Of a stretch of DNA of 64,000 nt, positions 24,192-31,379 are shown piece by piece. The notes below the pieces were generated by a model. It was given only the letters and a program-made list of their open reading frames with translations. It had not been told where the DNA came from and ran no database searches. The stretch's first letter is position 1; the number at the start of each line of letters is the position of its first letter. This DNA is from Ancylobacter sp. IITR112 (GTDB lineage Bacteria > Pseudomonadota > Alphaproteobacteria > Rhizobiales > Xanthobacteraceae). Location of the stretch: contig NZ_JBGCUS010000001.1 in the NCBI RefSeq assembly GCF_041415945.1, positions 682,001 to 746,000 on the forward strand, read 5' to 3'. The position numbers and the translations under genes were made by a program.

Positions 24192-25117
24192 GTCACCTTC
24201 TCACCGCGGAAGAAGCGGTAGAAGGCGGCATAGACCAGATCGGGCCGGTGCTCTGCCGGGTAATGGCCGGTCGGGACGGGAAGGCCGACGAGATCGTCCG
24301 CCCATTCCGACCACGCTTCCACCGGCTTGAAATGGCGGCCGCAATGGCTGTTGGTGCCCCAGATCACCAATGTCGGGCAGGCGATCTTGCGCGTGCCATA
24401 GTCCGCCGTGTCCATGTCGAGGTCGACGGTGATGGTGGCGCGGTAATCCTCGCAGACGGCGTGTATCTGCTCTCTGGTGGCGCAACGAATATATTCCGCC
24501 ATCGCCTCGGGGGTGAAGATCTCCAGCCCGACGCCCTTCTTGTTGAGCTTGTAGCGCATGTAATAGTCGAGATCGGCGCCGAGGAGATTTTCCGGGAAGG
24601 GCGCCTTCTGCGCCATGAAGAACCAGTGATAGCTCTCGCGCGCCCAGCCGAGCGTGATGTTGTTCAGCACGTGATGCGTCGGCACGATGTCGAGCGCGGC
24701 ATAACGGGTGATGCGCTCGGGCCGGTCAAGGCACATGCGGAAGCCGACACGGGCACCGCGATCATGGCCGGCGACGGCGAAGCGCTGATGGCCGAGCGCG
24801 TCCATCACCTCGAACGCATCCTCGCCGATGGTGCGGAAGGAATAGCCGGAATGGTCCTCGCCGCCATCGGGCTTGGAGCTGTCGCCATAGCCGCGCATGT
24901 CGATGGCAACGACAGTGAAATCCCGCGCCAGCGAAGGCGCCACCTTGTGCCAGCTCACAAGCGTGAGGGGGTTGCCATGGATGAGCAGCAGAGGCGGGCC
25001 TTCGCCGGCGGTGGCGACATTGATCTCCGCACCCCGCGTCCTGATGCGCTGGAAGGTGAAGCCCTCCATCAGCCGTGAGGTGGGCAGGAGTTCGGGAACG
25101 GCTTCGGCGACTTCCAT
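24188..25117 (-). CDS. alpha/beta-hydrolase of the fluoroacetate/haloacetate dehalogenase type
   Basis: A 309-residue alpha/beta hydrolase. It keeps the residues that define fluoroacetate dehalogenases: nucleophile Asp119 with Arg120 and Arg123 (GHDRGARV), acid Asp143, halide-pocket His164 and Trp165 (YHWFFMAQ), Tyr225 (CEDYRA), and base His285 (TGHYP). Spacing agrees closely with the Rhodopseudomonas palustris enzyme as I remember it. Family reaction: hydrolysis of a 2-haloacid to a 2-hydroxyacid through an aspartyl ester. Epoxide hydrolase is less likely because the cap lacks the expected tyrosine pair. Native substrate is unproven. The ATG at 25117 follows GAGGAAG and lies 40 bases from operator copy 6. 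Confidence 0.85.
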   Translation of the reverse strand: MEVAEAVPELLPTSRLMEGFTFQRIRTRGAEINVATAGEGPPLLLIHGNPLTLVSWHKVAPSLARDFTVVAIDMRGYGDSSKPDGGEDHSGYSFRTIGEDAFEVMDALGHQRFAVAGHDRGARVGFRMCLDRPERITRYAALDIVPTHHVLNNITLGWARESYHWFFMAQKAPFPENLLGADLDYYMRYKLNKKGVGLEIFTPEAMAEYIRCATREQIHAVCEDYRATITVDLDMDTADYGTRKIACPTLVIWGTNSHCGRHFKPVEAWSEWADDLVGLPVPTGHYPAEHRPDLVYAAFYRFFRGEKVT

Positions 25118-25157
25118 GGGGTCTTCCTCACAAGGGACGTTGCATCCACATTTTGCC

Positions 25158-25172
25158 AACTGTCGACAATTT
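25158..25172. promoter_or_regulatory. GntR-type operator copy 6
   Basis: AACTGTCGACAATTT; its complement AAATTGTCGACAGTT differs by one central base from the complement of copy 1. It sits 40 bases before the dehalogenase-like start, linking that gene to the locus at 7832-22452. Confidence 0.7.
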
Positions 25173-25340
25173 ACCATCCAAAGGCAAGGGAGTTGCGCTC
25201 AAATCCCGCTCTGAAGCGCAAACTGACGGCGAACTGGCGAAGGTCGACCATGGCTTGCCGCCGCCAGCGGCTGGATCTCCGATGTCGGCACGGGAGACGG
25301 GTCACCGATCCGCTAGGAGGCTAAGCATTTTTACTTGCGA

Positions 25341-25372
25341 TATAACGATTGCAAGTTTATGCAATCGTTATA
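25341..25372. promoter_or_regulatory. BigR operon operator candidate
   Basis: A perfect inverted repeat: TATAACGATTGCA at 25341-25353 and its complement at 25360-25372 around a 6-base centre. A plausible promoter (TTGCGA at 25335, 17 bases, TATGCA at 25358) overlaps it. It is 48 bases upstream of the first gene, fitting repression by the ArsR-family protein encoded downstream. Confidence 0.75.
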
Positions 25373-25420
25373 GATAGAGCTTGGCAGGAACGGACCTGCC
25401 TGCGCTTGGGAACACCCGCC

Positions 25421-25624
25421 ATGACCCGCAATATCGGACCCGTCGACAAGGCTCTTCGCGTCGTTCTCGGCCTCGTGCTGCTGTCGCTGCTTTTCGTGCT
25501 GGAAGGCGATCTGCGCTGGCTCGGCCTCATCGGCCTCGTGCCGCTGCTAACGGCGTTGATCGGCAATTGCCCGCTCTATTCCGTGCTTGGCATCTCCACC
25601 TGCCCGTCGCCCGGGCGCAAGTGA
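25421..25624 (+). CDS. DUF2892 (YgaP-type transmembrane) protein
   Basis: A 67-residue inner-membrane protein with two hydrophobic helices (about 12-30 and 33-50) and the family end motif GNCPLYSVLGISTC. In E. coli YgaP this domain anchors a rhodanese domain; here it is stand-alone. It is the first gene after the palindrome at 25341-25372 and precedes the BigR gene, as in many sulfide-response operons. A role in sulfane-sulfur handling at the membrane is inferred. Confidence 0.85.
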   Translation: MTRNIGPVDKALRVVLGLVLLSLLFVLEGDLRWLGLIGLVPLLTALIGNCPLYSVLGISTCPSPGRK

Positions 25625-25664
25625 AACAGGCGGGAGGCGGGCGTCGCCTTTCGGGAACGGCTAC

Positions 25665-26006
25665 ATGCTCGACACGCTTTCTGACGAGGCCGCCGCGATG
25701 AAGGCCCGGGTGGGGGAGGCCTCGGCCTTTCTCAAGACCCTGTCCAATCCCGACCGGCTTCTGGTCGCCTGCGCGCTGGTCGCCGGCGAGCGTTCGGTGC
25801 GCGAACTCGAAGATCTGCTCGGCATCCGCCAGCCCGGCCTGTCGCAGCAGATCGCCGGCTTGCGCGCTGCCGGGCTGATCACGGGGCGGAAGGAGGGCAA
25901 GCAGGTGTTCTACCGGCTTGCCGACCCGCGTGTGGAGACCTTCATCACCACGATGCATGCCCTGTTCTGTGCGCCCGCCGCTGACAGCCTGGACACCGAA
26001 ACATGA
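25665..26006 (+). CDS. bigR: BigR/SqrR-type ArsR-family sulfide- and persulfide-responsive repressor
   Basis: A 113-residue winged-helix protein. Cys36 (LLVACALVAGE) and Cys102 (HALFCAP) are 66 residues apart, the same spacing as Cys42/Cys108 of BigR, which form a disulfide or polysulfide on exposure to reactive sulfur and release DNA. The recognition helix region RQPGLSQQIAGLR is typical. The ATG at 25665 has only a weak GGGAAC site; Met12 is an alternative. It overlaps the next gene (ATGA). It probably represses its own operon at 25341-25372. Confidence 0.9.
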   Translation: MLDTLSDEAAAMKARVGEASAFLKTLSNPDRLLVACALVAGERSVRELEDLLGIRQPGLSQQIAGLRAAGLITGRKEGKQVFYRLADPRVETFITTMHALFCAPAADSLDTET

Positions 26007-26431
26007 CCACCTTCACACCGCTTGCCTCCTTTCTCGGCGGCATCCTCATCGGGCTGAGTGCCGTGCTGATGTTGCTGGCGGAAGGCCGCATCGCCGGCAT
26101 CAGCGGCATCGCCAGCCGGCTGTTTCCGCCCTATGCCGACCGAGGCTTCGCCGGCCGGCTCGCCTTCATCGCCGGGCTGGTCGCCGCCCCGCTGCTCTAC
26201 GCCGCGCTGACCGGCGCGGCGGTGCTGCAGACGGTGTCGTCCAATCTTGTGCTGATGGCGGTGGCCGGCCTGCTGGTCGGCTTCGGCTCGGTCTGGGGAT
26301 CAGGCTGCACTTCGGGCCATGGCGTGTGCGGGCTGGCGCGCCTGTCGCGCCGCTCGCTGGTCGCCATCGGCATCTTCATGCTGGCGGGCTTTGCCACCGT
26401 CTTCATCATGCGTCACCTGATCGGAGGCTGA
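26003..26431 (+). CDS. YeeE/YedE-family half transporter (PmpA-like)
   Basis: A 142-residue membrane protein with about four hydrophobic segments and the motif [18 protein letters not shown], the conserved cysteine motif of TsuA/YeeE sulfur-compound transporters (thiosulfate in the full-length case). It forms a pair with the next gene, each half-size. It is coupled to bigR by ATGA overlap. Function by family and context: transport of sulfur species in or out; direction is unknown. Confidence 0.88.
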   Translation: MTTFTPLASFLGGILIGLSAVLMLLAEGRIAGISGIASRLFPPYADRGFAGRLAFIAGLVAAPLLYAALTGAAVLQTVSSNLVLMAVAGLLVGFGSVWGSGCTSGHGVCGLARLSRRSLVAIGIFMLAGFATVFIMRHLIGG

Positions 26432-26435
26432 GGCG

Positions 26436-26855
26436 ATGTCGATCCTGGTCAATCTCGGCCTCGGCCTGCTGTTCGGCCTCGGCCTCATCGTCTCCGGCAT
26501 GAGCAATCCGGCCAAGGTGCTGAATTTCCTCGACCTGTTCGGAACCTTCGATCCCTCGCTCGCCTTCGTCATGGGCGGGGCGGTGATGGTCGCCTTTCTC
26601 GGCTTCCGGCTCGTGCTGATGCGCGAGGCCCCGCTGATGGCGCCGCGCTTCCAATTGCCGACGCGCACCGATATCGACGCGCGGCTGCTCGTCGGCCCGG
26701 CGCTGTTCGGCATCGGCTGGGGGCTGGGCGGCTTCTGTCCCGGCCCGGCCTTCACCGCGCTCGGCCTTGCGGCGCCGGGGACTCTCGTCTTCATTCCCGC
26801 CATGCTGGCAGGAATGTGGGCGGCCCGCCTGATCGCCGAAAGGCGGAACGGTTAG
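26436..26855 (+). CDS. YeeE/YedE-family half transporter (PmpB-like, DUF6691)
   Basis: A 139-residue membrane protein, partner of the preceding gene. It has VSGMSNPAKVLNFLD near the N-terminus and GIGWGLGGFCPGPA near residues 100-113, with the single conserved Cys of this half. Together the two equal one full YeeE-type channel. Gap of 4 bases to the upstream gene. Confidence 0.88.
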   Translation: MSILVNLGLGLLFGLGLIVSGMSNPAKVLNFLDLFGTFDPSLAFVMGGAVMVAFLGFRLVLMREAPLMAPRFQLPTRTDIDARLLVGPALFGIGWGLGGFCPGPAFTALGLAAPGTLVFIPAMLAGMWAARLIAERRNG

Positions 26856-26889
26856 GGCGCCACTGCCGTCGCAGCCGGAGGAGATCGCG

Positions 26890-27852
26890 TTGACGCATAA
26901 TCGCGTGGTGCCGCTCGTTCCCGTGTCCTTCTTCGGCATGGTGCTGGGTCTTTGCGGGCTGGGTGGAAGCTGGCGCGCGGCGCATCAGCTCTGGGGCGCG
27001 CCCGCCCTCATCGGCGAGGCGATCATGGCGGCCGGTGCCCTGGTCTGGGCGGTGTTGCTGCTGCTCTATGTGCTGAAATGGGTGCTGGCGCGCGCGGCGG
27101 CGCTGGCCGAGCTCGGGCACCCCGTGCAGTCCGGTTTTGTCGGGCTGGCCGGGGTGGCGACGCTGCTGGTGAGCGTCGCGGCGGCGCCCTATGCGCGTGG
27201 CCTCGCCGTGGCGCTGCTGCTGGCGGGCGCCGCCTTCACCGTCGGCTTCGGCATCTGGCGCACCGGTGCCCTATGGCGCGGCGAGCGCGACCCCGCCACA
27301 GCGACGCCCGTCATGTACCTGCCGCTGGTGGCGGGGAGCTTCGTCACCGGCACCGCCTGCGGCGTGCTCGGCTTCAGCGATTGGGGCCAGCTTGCCTTCG
27401 GCGCCGGCCTGTTTTCCTGGCTCGCCATGGAATCGGTGCTGTTGAATCGCTTCCAGCACGGGGCGGCGCTGGCGCCGGCCCAGCGGCCGACGCTGGGCAT
27501 CCAGCTTGCCCCGCCGGTGGTGGGGGCGGTGACCTATCTCAGCGTCAACGCCGGTGGGCCCGACATTTTCGCCCGGGCGCTGCTCGGCTATGGGCTGCTG
27601 CAATTGCTGCTGATCGCCCGGCTGCTGCCATGGATCCTGCGCCAGCCGCCCTCGCCGGCCTATTGGGCCTTCACCTTCGGCCTGACGGCGCTGGCCACGG
27701 CGAGCCTGCAACTGGTGGTGCGCGGGGAAACCGGCGCGCTGGCGATGCTGGCGCCGTTCCTGCTGGCGCTGGCGACGGGGGTGGTCGCGCTCACCTCCGC
27801 GCACAGCCTCTGGCAATTGCTGCGCGGTCGGCTGCTGCCCAAGGCACCGTGA
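26890..27852 (+). CDS. SLAC1/TehA-family anion transporter
   Basis: A 320-residue protein with about ten hydrophobic helices, of the tellurite-resistance/dicarboxylate transporter (TDT) family. Starts with TTG at 26890 behind GGAGG at 8 bases. This family includes the yeast sulfite exporter Ssu1 and plant SLAC1. Placed at the end of a BigR operon, an export role for sulfite or a similar anion is a reasonable inference; tellurite resistance is not supported by any neighbour. Confidence 0.82.
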   Translation: MTHNRVVPLVPVSFFGMVLGLCGLGGSWRAAHQLWGAPALIGEAIMAAGALVWAVLLLLYVLKWVLARAAALAELGHPVQSGFVGLAGVATLLVSVAAAPYARGLAVALLLAGAAFTVGFGIWRTGALWRGERDPATATPVMYLPLVAGSFVTGTACGVLGFSDWGQLAFGAGLFSWLAMESVLLNRFQHGAALAPAQRPTLGIQLAPPVVGAVTYLSVNAGGPDIFARALLGYGLLQLLLIARLLPWILRQPPSPAYWAFTFGLTALATASLQLVVRGETGALAMLAPFLLALATGVVALTSAHSLWQLLRGRLLPKAP

Positions 27853-27917
27853 CACGCCGTGACACGCCGCGCGCGGCGCCGCTGGACGGCGGCCGAGGCG
27901 AGGGCTAGACCGCTGGC

Positions 27918-28616
27918 ATGCGGCCCGCGCTTCTCATTTTCGACTGCGACGGCGTGCTGATCGACAGCGAGCTGCTCGCTGCCCGCGCGCTGATCGACGC
28001 GCTTGCCGGTCACGGCGTCGCCGTCGACCTGGGTTTTGTCGCGCGCCATTTCATCGGCCGGGCGCAGGGCGCGATCCGCACCGAGGTGACGGCACGTTTC
28101 GGCGTTGAACTGCCTGGGGACTTCGAGGAGGCCTATCGCCACCGGCTGCTCGCCTCCTTCGAGGCTGGCCTCAAGCCTGTCGCGGGCGCGGTCGAGGCGC
28201 TGGCCGCGCTCGATGTGCCGTTCTGCCTCGCCACTTCGTCGAGCCCGCCGCGCCTTGCCGCCTCGCTCCGTCTCGTCGGGCTCGAGCGCGTATTTGCCGG
28301 TCGGGCCTTCACCGCCGCCGAGGTCGCGCGCGGCAAGCCGGCGCCGGACCTGTTCCTGCATGCCGCCGCGCGGATGGGCGCGGCGCCGGCATCGTGCGTG
28401 GTGGTGGAAGACAGTGCGCCGGGGGTGATGGCGGGGCTTGCCGCCGGCATGGAGGTTTGGCATTTCACCGGCGGCGGGCATTTCGCCGCGATGGACCTGC
28501 CCTTGCCCGCCGGAACCCTGCCTCACCGGCACTTCGACAGCTTCGCCTCGCTGCGGGCGGCGAGGGCCGACCTTTTTCACGCGCCGGCCGGCGCCGCGGA
28601 CCCGACACCAGCATGA
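27918..28616 (+). CDS. HAD-superfamily phosphatase, subfamily IA
   Basis: A 232-residue phosphatase with motif I FDCDGVLIDSE (residues 8-18), motif II TSSS (about 109), the lysine of motif III in RGKPAPDLFL, and motif IV VVEDSAPGV. The cap type matches phosphoglycolate/beta-phosphoglucomutase-like enzymes acting on small sugar or polyol phosphates. Its stop overlaps the ATG of the SorC regulator (ATGA), so it belongs to the polyol module, possibly removing dead-end phosphates. Confidence 0.88.
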   Translation: MRPALLIFDCDGVLIDSELLAARALIDALAGHGVAVDLGFVARHFIGRAQGAIRTEVTARFGVELPGDFEEAYRHRLLASFEAGLKPVAGAVEALAALDVPFCLATSSSPPRLAASLRLVGLERVFAGRAFTAAEVARGKPAPDLFLHAAARMGAAPASCVVVEDSAPGVMAGLAAGMEVWHFTGGGHFAAMDLPLPAGTLPHRHFDSFASLRAARADLFHAPAGAADPTPA

Positions 28617-29566
28617 CCAGCGAGCCCGAAGCCTCGATTGACGACCAGGCCGCCCGCGCCGCCTGGCTCTATTATGTCGGCGGGCTGACGCAGGACCAGA
28701 TCGCCGCCGAGATGGGGCTGTCGCGCCAGCGGGCACAGCGCCTCGTCAGCCGGGCGGTGGCGGCGGGGCTGATCCATGTGCGGCTCAACCATCATCTGGC
28801 GAGCTGTGTCGAGCTGGAAGCGGCGCTGCGCGCGCGGTTCGGGCTGGTGCGCTGCCGGGTGATGCCGGCCCTCGGGCCTTCCCGCGATCCGGTGCGTTCC
28901 ATCGCGCCGGCGGCGGCGGAGGAAATGGAGCGGGTGCTGGCGGAAGGCACCTCGCGTGTCATCGCGCTCGGCACCGGGCGGGCGCTGCGCGGCATGGTCG
29001 ACGCGCTGGGGCCGGCGGAAGCGCCGCAGCACCGGCTGGTCTCACTGCTCGGCAATATCGCGCTGGACGGCTCGGCCTCCTATTTCGAGGTCATCATGCG
29101 CCTCGCCGAGAAGGTGCGGGCGCCGCATTACCCGATGCCGGTGCCCGTTCTCGTCGACACGGTGGAGGAAAACCGAACGCTGCAGTCGCTCGGCGTCGTG
29201 CGCAAGGTGCGCGGGCTGGCGCAGGCGGCGGACGTGACCTTTGTCGGCGTCGGCCAGATGAGCGAGGACGCGCCGCTGCTGACCGACGGCTTCCTTACCC
29301 CCGAGGAACTGCACGAGATCCAGAACGCCGGCGCGGCGGGCGAGGTGGCGGGGTGGATCTATGACCGCCAGGGCCGCTATCTCGACCTGGCGCTCAATGC
29401 CCGCCTCACCGGGGTGCGGGTGGAGATCGCCACGCCCGAGCGGCCGGTGATCGGCATCGCCGCGGGGGCGGCGAAGATTACGGCGCTGCGGGCGGCGCTG
29501 ACCTCCGGCATCATCAACGGCCTCGTCACCGACGAGCCCACCGCGGCCGGGATTCTCGCGGGATAA
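28613..29566 (+). CDS. SorC/DeoR-family polyol-responsive regulator 1
   Basis: A 317-residue regulator: N-terminal helix-turn-helix (GGLTQDQIAAEMGLSRQRAQRLV, residues about 24-46) and a sugar-phosphate-isomerase-like sensor domain (VIALGTGRAL, VTFVGVGQM, DGFLTPEEL). SorC proteins sense phosphorylated sugars or free polyols and control adjacent transport genes. It is directly upstream of the SmoEFGK-type operon, and the TATTTGCYCA direct repeat at 29771-29799 is its likely site. Confidence 0.9.
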   Translation: MTSEPEASIDDQAARAAWLYYVGGLTQDQIAAEMGLSRQRAQRLVSRAVAAGLIHVRLNHHLASCVELEAALRARFGLVRCRVMPALGPSRDPVRSIAPAAAEEMERVLAEGTSRVIALGTGRALRGMVDALGPAEAPQHRLVSLLGNIALDGSASYFEVIMRLAEKVRAPHYPMPVPVLVDTVEENRTLQSLGVVRKVRGLAQAADVTFVGVGQMSEDAPLLTDGFLTPEELHEIQNAGAAGEVAGWIYDRQGRYLDLALNARLTGVRVEIATPERPVIGIAAGAAKITALRAALTSGIINGLVTDEPTAAGILAG

Positions 29567-29770
29567 GAGCGCGACCGGCACCGCGCTCCACACGCGCATG
29601 TGACACATGTGACGCAACGGCGGCGTGCGGTGGCGCGGCCGGGGGTGCACACTAAGTGCCCAGTATGCCTAATATAATACCAGGATTTGGCGCGCTTTCG
29701 ACCAAAGGCGGGCCCGATGCTCGCGCTTGCAGCATCGAAATCGCTTGACGCTCGCCGGGGTGCGCGTGAG

Positions 29771-29799
29771 TATTTGCCCATACGGCGATTATTTGCTCA
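29771..29799. promoter_or_regulatory. direct-repeat operator candidate for SorC regulator 1
   Basis: TATTTGCCCA at 29771-29780 and TATTTGCTCA at 29790-29799, a 19-base period, so both lie nearly on the same helix face. The second copy is 24 bases before the binding-protein gene. The rest of the 257-base gap from 29567 shows only an ATGTGACACATGTGACG repeat near 29600. Confidence 0.6.
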
Positions 29800-29823
29800 C
29801 AGAACGCCGAACGGGAGGAGAGT

Positions 29824-31146
29824 ATGACCATCGCATTCCGCCCCCTCGCGGGTGCCTCGCTGCTGCTTGCCCTGATGGGTTCGGCCTCGGCGCAGACGAC
29901 CATCACCGTCGCTACCGTGAACAATGGCGACATGATCCGCATGCAGCGCCTGATGCCTGAGTTCAACGCCCAGCACCCCGACATCAAGGTCAACTGGGTG
30001 ACGCTGGAAGAAAACGTGCTGCGCCAGCGCGTAACCACCGACATCGCCTCCAAGGGCGGCCAGTATGACGTGCTGACCATCGGCAATTACGAAGTGCCGA
30101 TCTGGGCCAAGCAGGGCTGGCTGATGCCGCTGGAAAATCTCGGCGCCGATTATGACCAGGCCGACCTGCTGCCGCCGGTGGCGCAGGGGCTGACCGTCGA
30201 CGGCAAGCTGCACGCCGTGCCGTTCTACGCCGAAAGCTCCATGCTGATGTACCGCACCGACCTGCTGGAGAAGGCGGGGCTGAAGATGCCCGAGAATCCC
30301 GATTGGGAGTTCATCACCGAAGCGGCCGAGAAGATGACCGACAAGGGTGCCGGCATCTACGGCATCTGTCTGCGCGGCAAGGCCGGCTGGGGCGAGAACA
30401 TGGCGTTCCTCACCTCGATGAACAATTCCATGGGCGGCGCCTGGTTCGACATGGAGTGGAAGCCGCTCTTCAACGGCCCCGCCTGGAAGAAGACGCTCGA
30501 TACCTATCTCAACCTGATGAAGAAATACGGCCCGCCCGGTGCTTCCTCCAACGGATTCAATGAGAATCTGGCGCTGTTCCAGACCGGCAAATGCGGCATG
30601 TGGATCGACGCCACGGTGGCGGCGTCCTTCATCTCCGATCCGAAGGAATCGCAGGTGGCCGACAAGGTCGGCTTCGCCCCGGCGCCGGTGCGCAAGGGCG
30701 GCAGCAATCACGGCAACTGGCTGTGGTCGTGGAACCTCGCCATTCCGGCGACCACTGCCAAGGCCGAAGCCGCCAAGACCTTCGTCGCCTGGGCGACCTC
30801 GCCGGCCTATACCAAGCTGGTGGCGGAGAAGGACGGCATCGCCAATGTGCCGCCGGGCACCCGCACCTCGCTCTACAAGAACCCGGAATATCTGAAGGTC
30901 GCGCCCTTCGCGCAGATGACGCTGACCGCCATCGAGTCGGCCAACACCCAGAAGCCGTCCGACCAGCCGGTGCCCTATACCGGCGGGCAGTTCGTCGCCA
31001 TCCCTGAATTCCAGGCGATCGGCACGGCGGTGGGCCAGCAATTCTCCGCCGCCCTCGCCGGCACCGCGACCGCCGACCAGGCGCTCGCCGCCGCGCAGGC
31101 GCTCACAACCCGTGAGATGACCCGCGCCGGCTATCCCAAGAAGTAG
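29824..31146 (+). CDS. smoE: polyol ABC transporter substrate-binding protein (SmoE/MtlE type)
   Basis: A 440-residue secreted binding protein of ABC family CUT1. Signal peptide residues 1-23 (cleavage after ASA-Q), then TITVATVNNGDMIRMQRLMPEFNAQHPDI, characteristic of sorbitol/mannitol-binding proteins. It delivers a hexitol or related polyol to the permease genes downstream. Its ATG follows GGGAGGAGAGT. A hairpin at 31188 separates it from smoF, common where the binding protein must be made in excess. Confidence 0.93.
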   Translation: MTIAFRPLAGASLLLALMGSASAQTTITVATVNNGDMIRMQRLMPEFNAQHPDIKVNWVTLEENVLRQRVTTDIASKGGQYDVLTIGNYEVPIWAKQGWLMPLENLGADYDQADLLPPVAQGLTVDGKLHAVPFYAESSMLMYRTDLLEKAGLKMPENPDWEFITEAAEKMTDKGAGIYGICLRGKAGWGENMAFLTSMNNSMGGAWFDMEWKPLFNGPAWKKTLDTYLNLMKKYGPPGASSNGFNENLALFQTGKCGMWIDATVAASFISDPKESQVADKVGFAPAPVRKGGSNHGNWLWSWNLAIPATTAKAEAAKTFVAWATSPAYTKLVAEKDGIANVPPGTRTSLYKNPEYLKVAPFAQMTLTAIESANTQKPSDQPVPYTGGQFVAIPEFQAIGTAVGQQFSAALAGTATADQALAAAQALTTREMTRAGYPKK

Positions 31147-31187
31147 CGCTCTCGCGGCCGTCGCTCCGGCGAAGGTCGGCCCGCTTC

Positions 31188-31211
31188 GCCCGGCGCCCGC
31201 CCGCGCCGGGC
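31188..31211 (+). terminator. intercistronic hairpin after smoE
   Basis: Perfect 9-bp stem GCCCGGCGC/GCGCCGGGC with a CCGCCC loop, then TGTTTC. It is in the 233-base gap between the binding-protein and permease genes; partial termination or 3' protection of the smoE message is likely. No gene is visible in the gap. Confidence 0.65.
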
Positions 31212-31379
31212 TGTTTCCCGGCACGGCGTGGGTGTCTCCCGCTTCCGCGCCGTGCCGGGACTTCCCACCCGTGGCGGGTTCGCGCGGTGGCACGGCGCCG
31301 GACGCGCCCTTATCTCGCTTTTCCGTTCCCCCGAGCCCCGGCGCCCGCGCCGCAGGCCGCTCGGTCAAGGGAGACCCAC

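Larger units (their letters stand above)
25118..25420. other. 303-bp divergent control region, hydrolase and BigR operons
   Basis: No gene visible. It holds operator copy 6 at 25158-25172 for the hydrolase side and the 32-bp palindrome at 25341-25372 for the BigR side. The middle (25200-25330) shows nothing recognisable. Confidence 0.6.

Noticed and set aside
24188..25117. Epoxide hydrolase as the call for the alpha/beta hydrolase
   Set aside because: The Arg pair after the nucleophile and the His-Trp-Tyr halide pocket match fluoroacetate dehalogenases, and the epoxide hydrolase tyrosine pair is not seen.
26890..27852. Tellurite resistance as the role of the TehA-family gene
   Set aside because: No tehB or ter gene is near, and the gene closes a sulfide-response operon; an anion-export role is more fitting.
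26952..27908. 318-residue frame overlapping the SLAC1/TehA gene
   Set aside because: Same-strand, out-of-frame shadow rich in Ala/Gly/Arg; the other frame has ten membrane helices.
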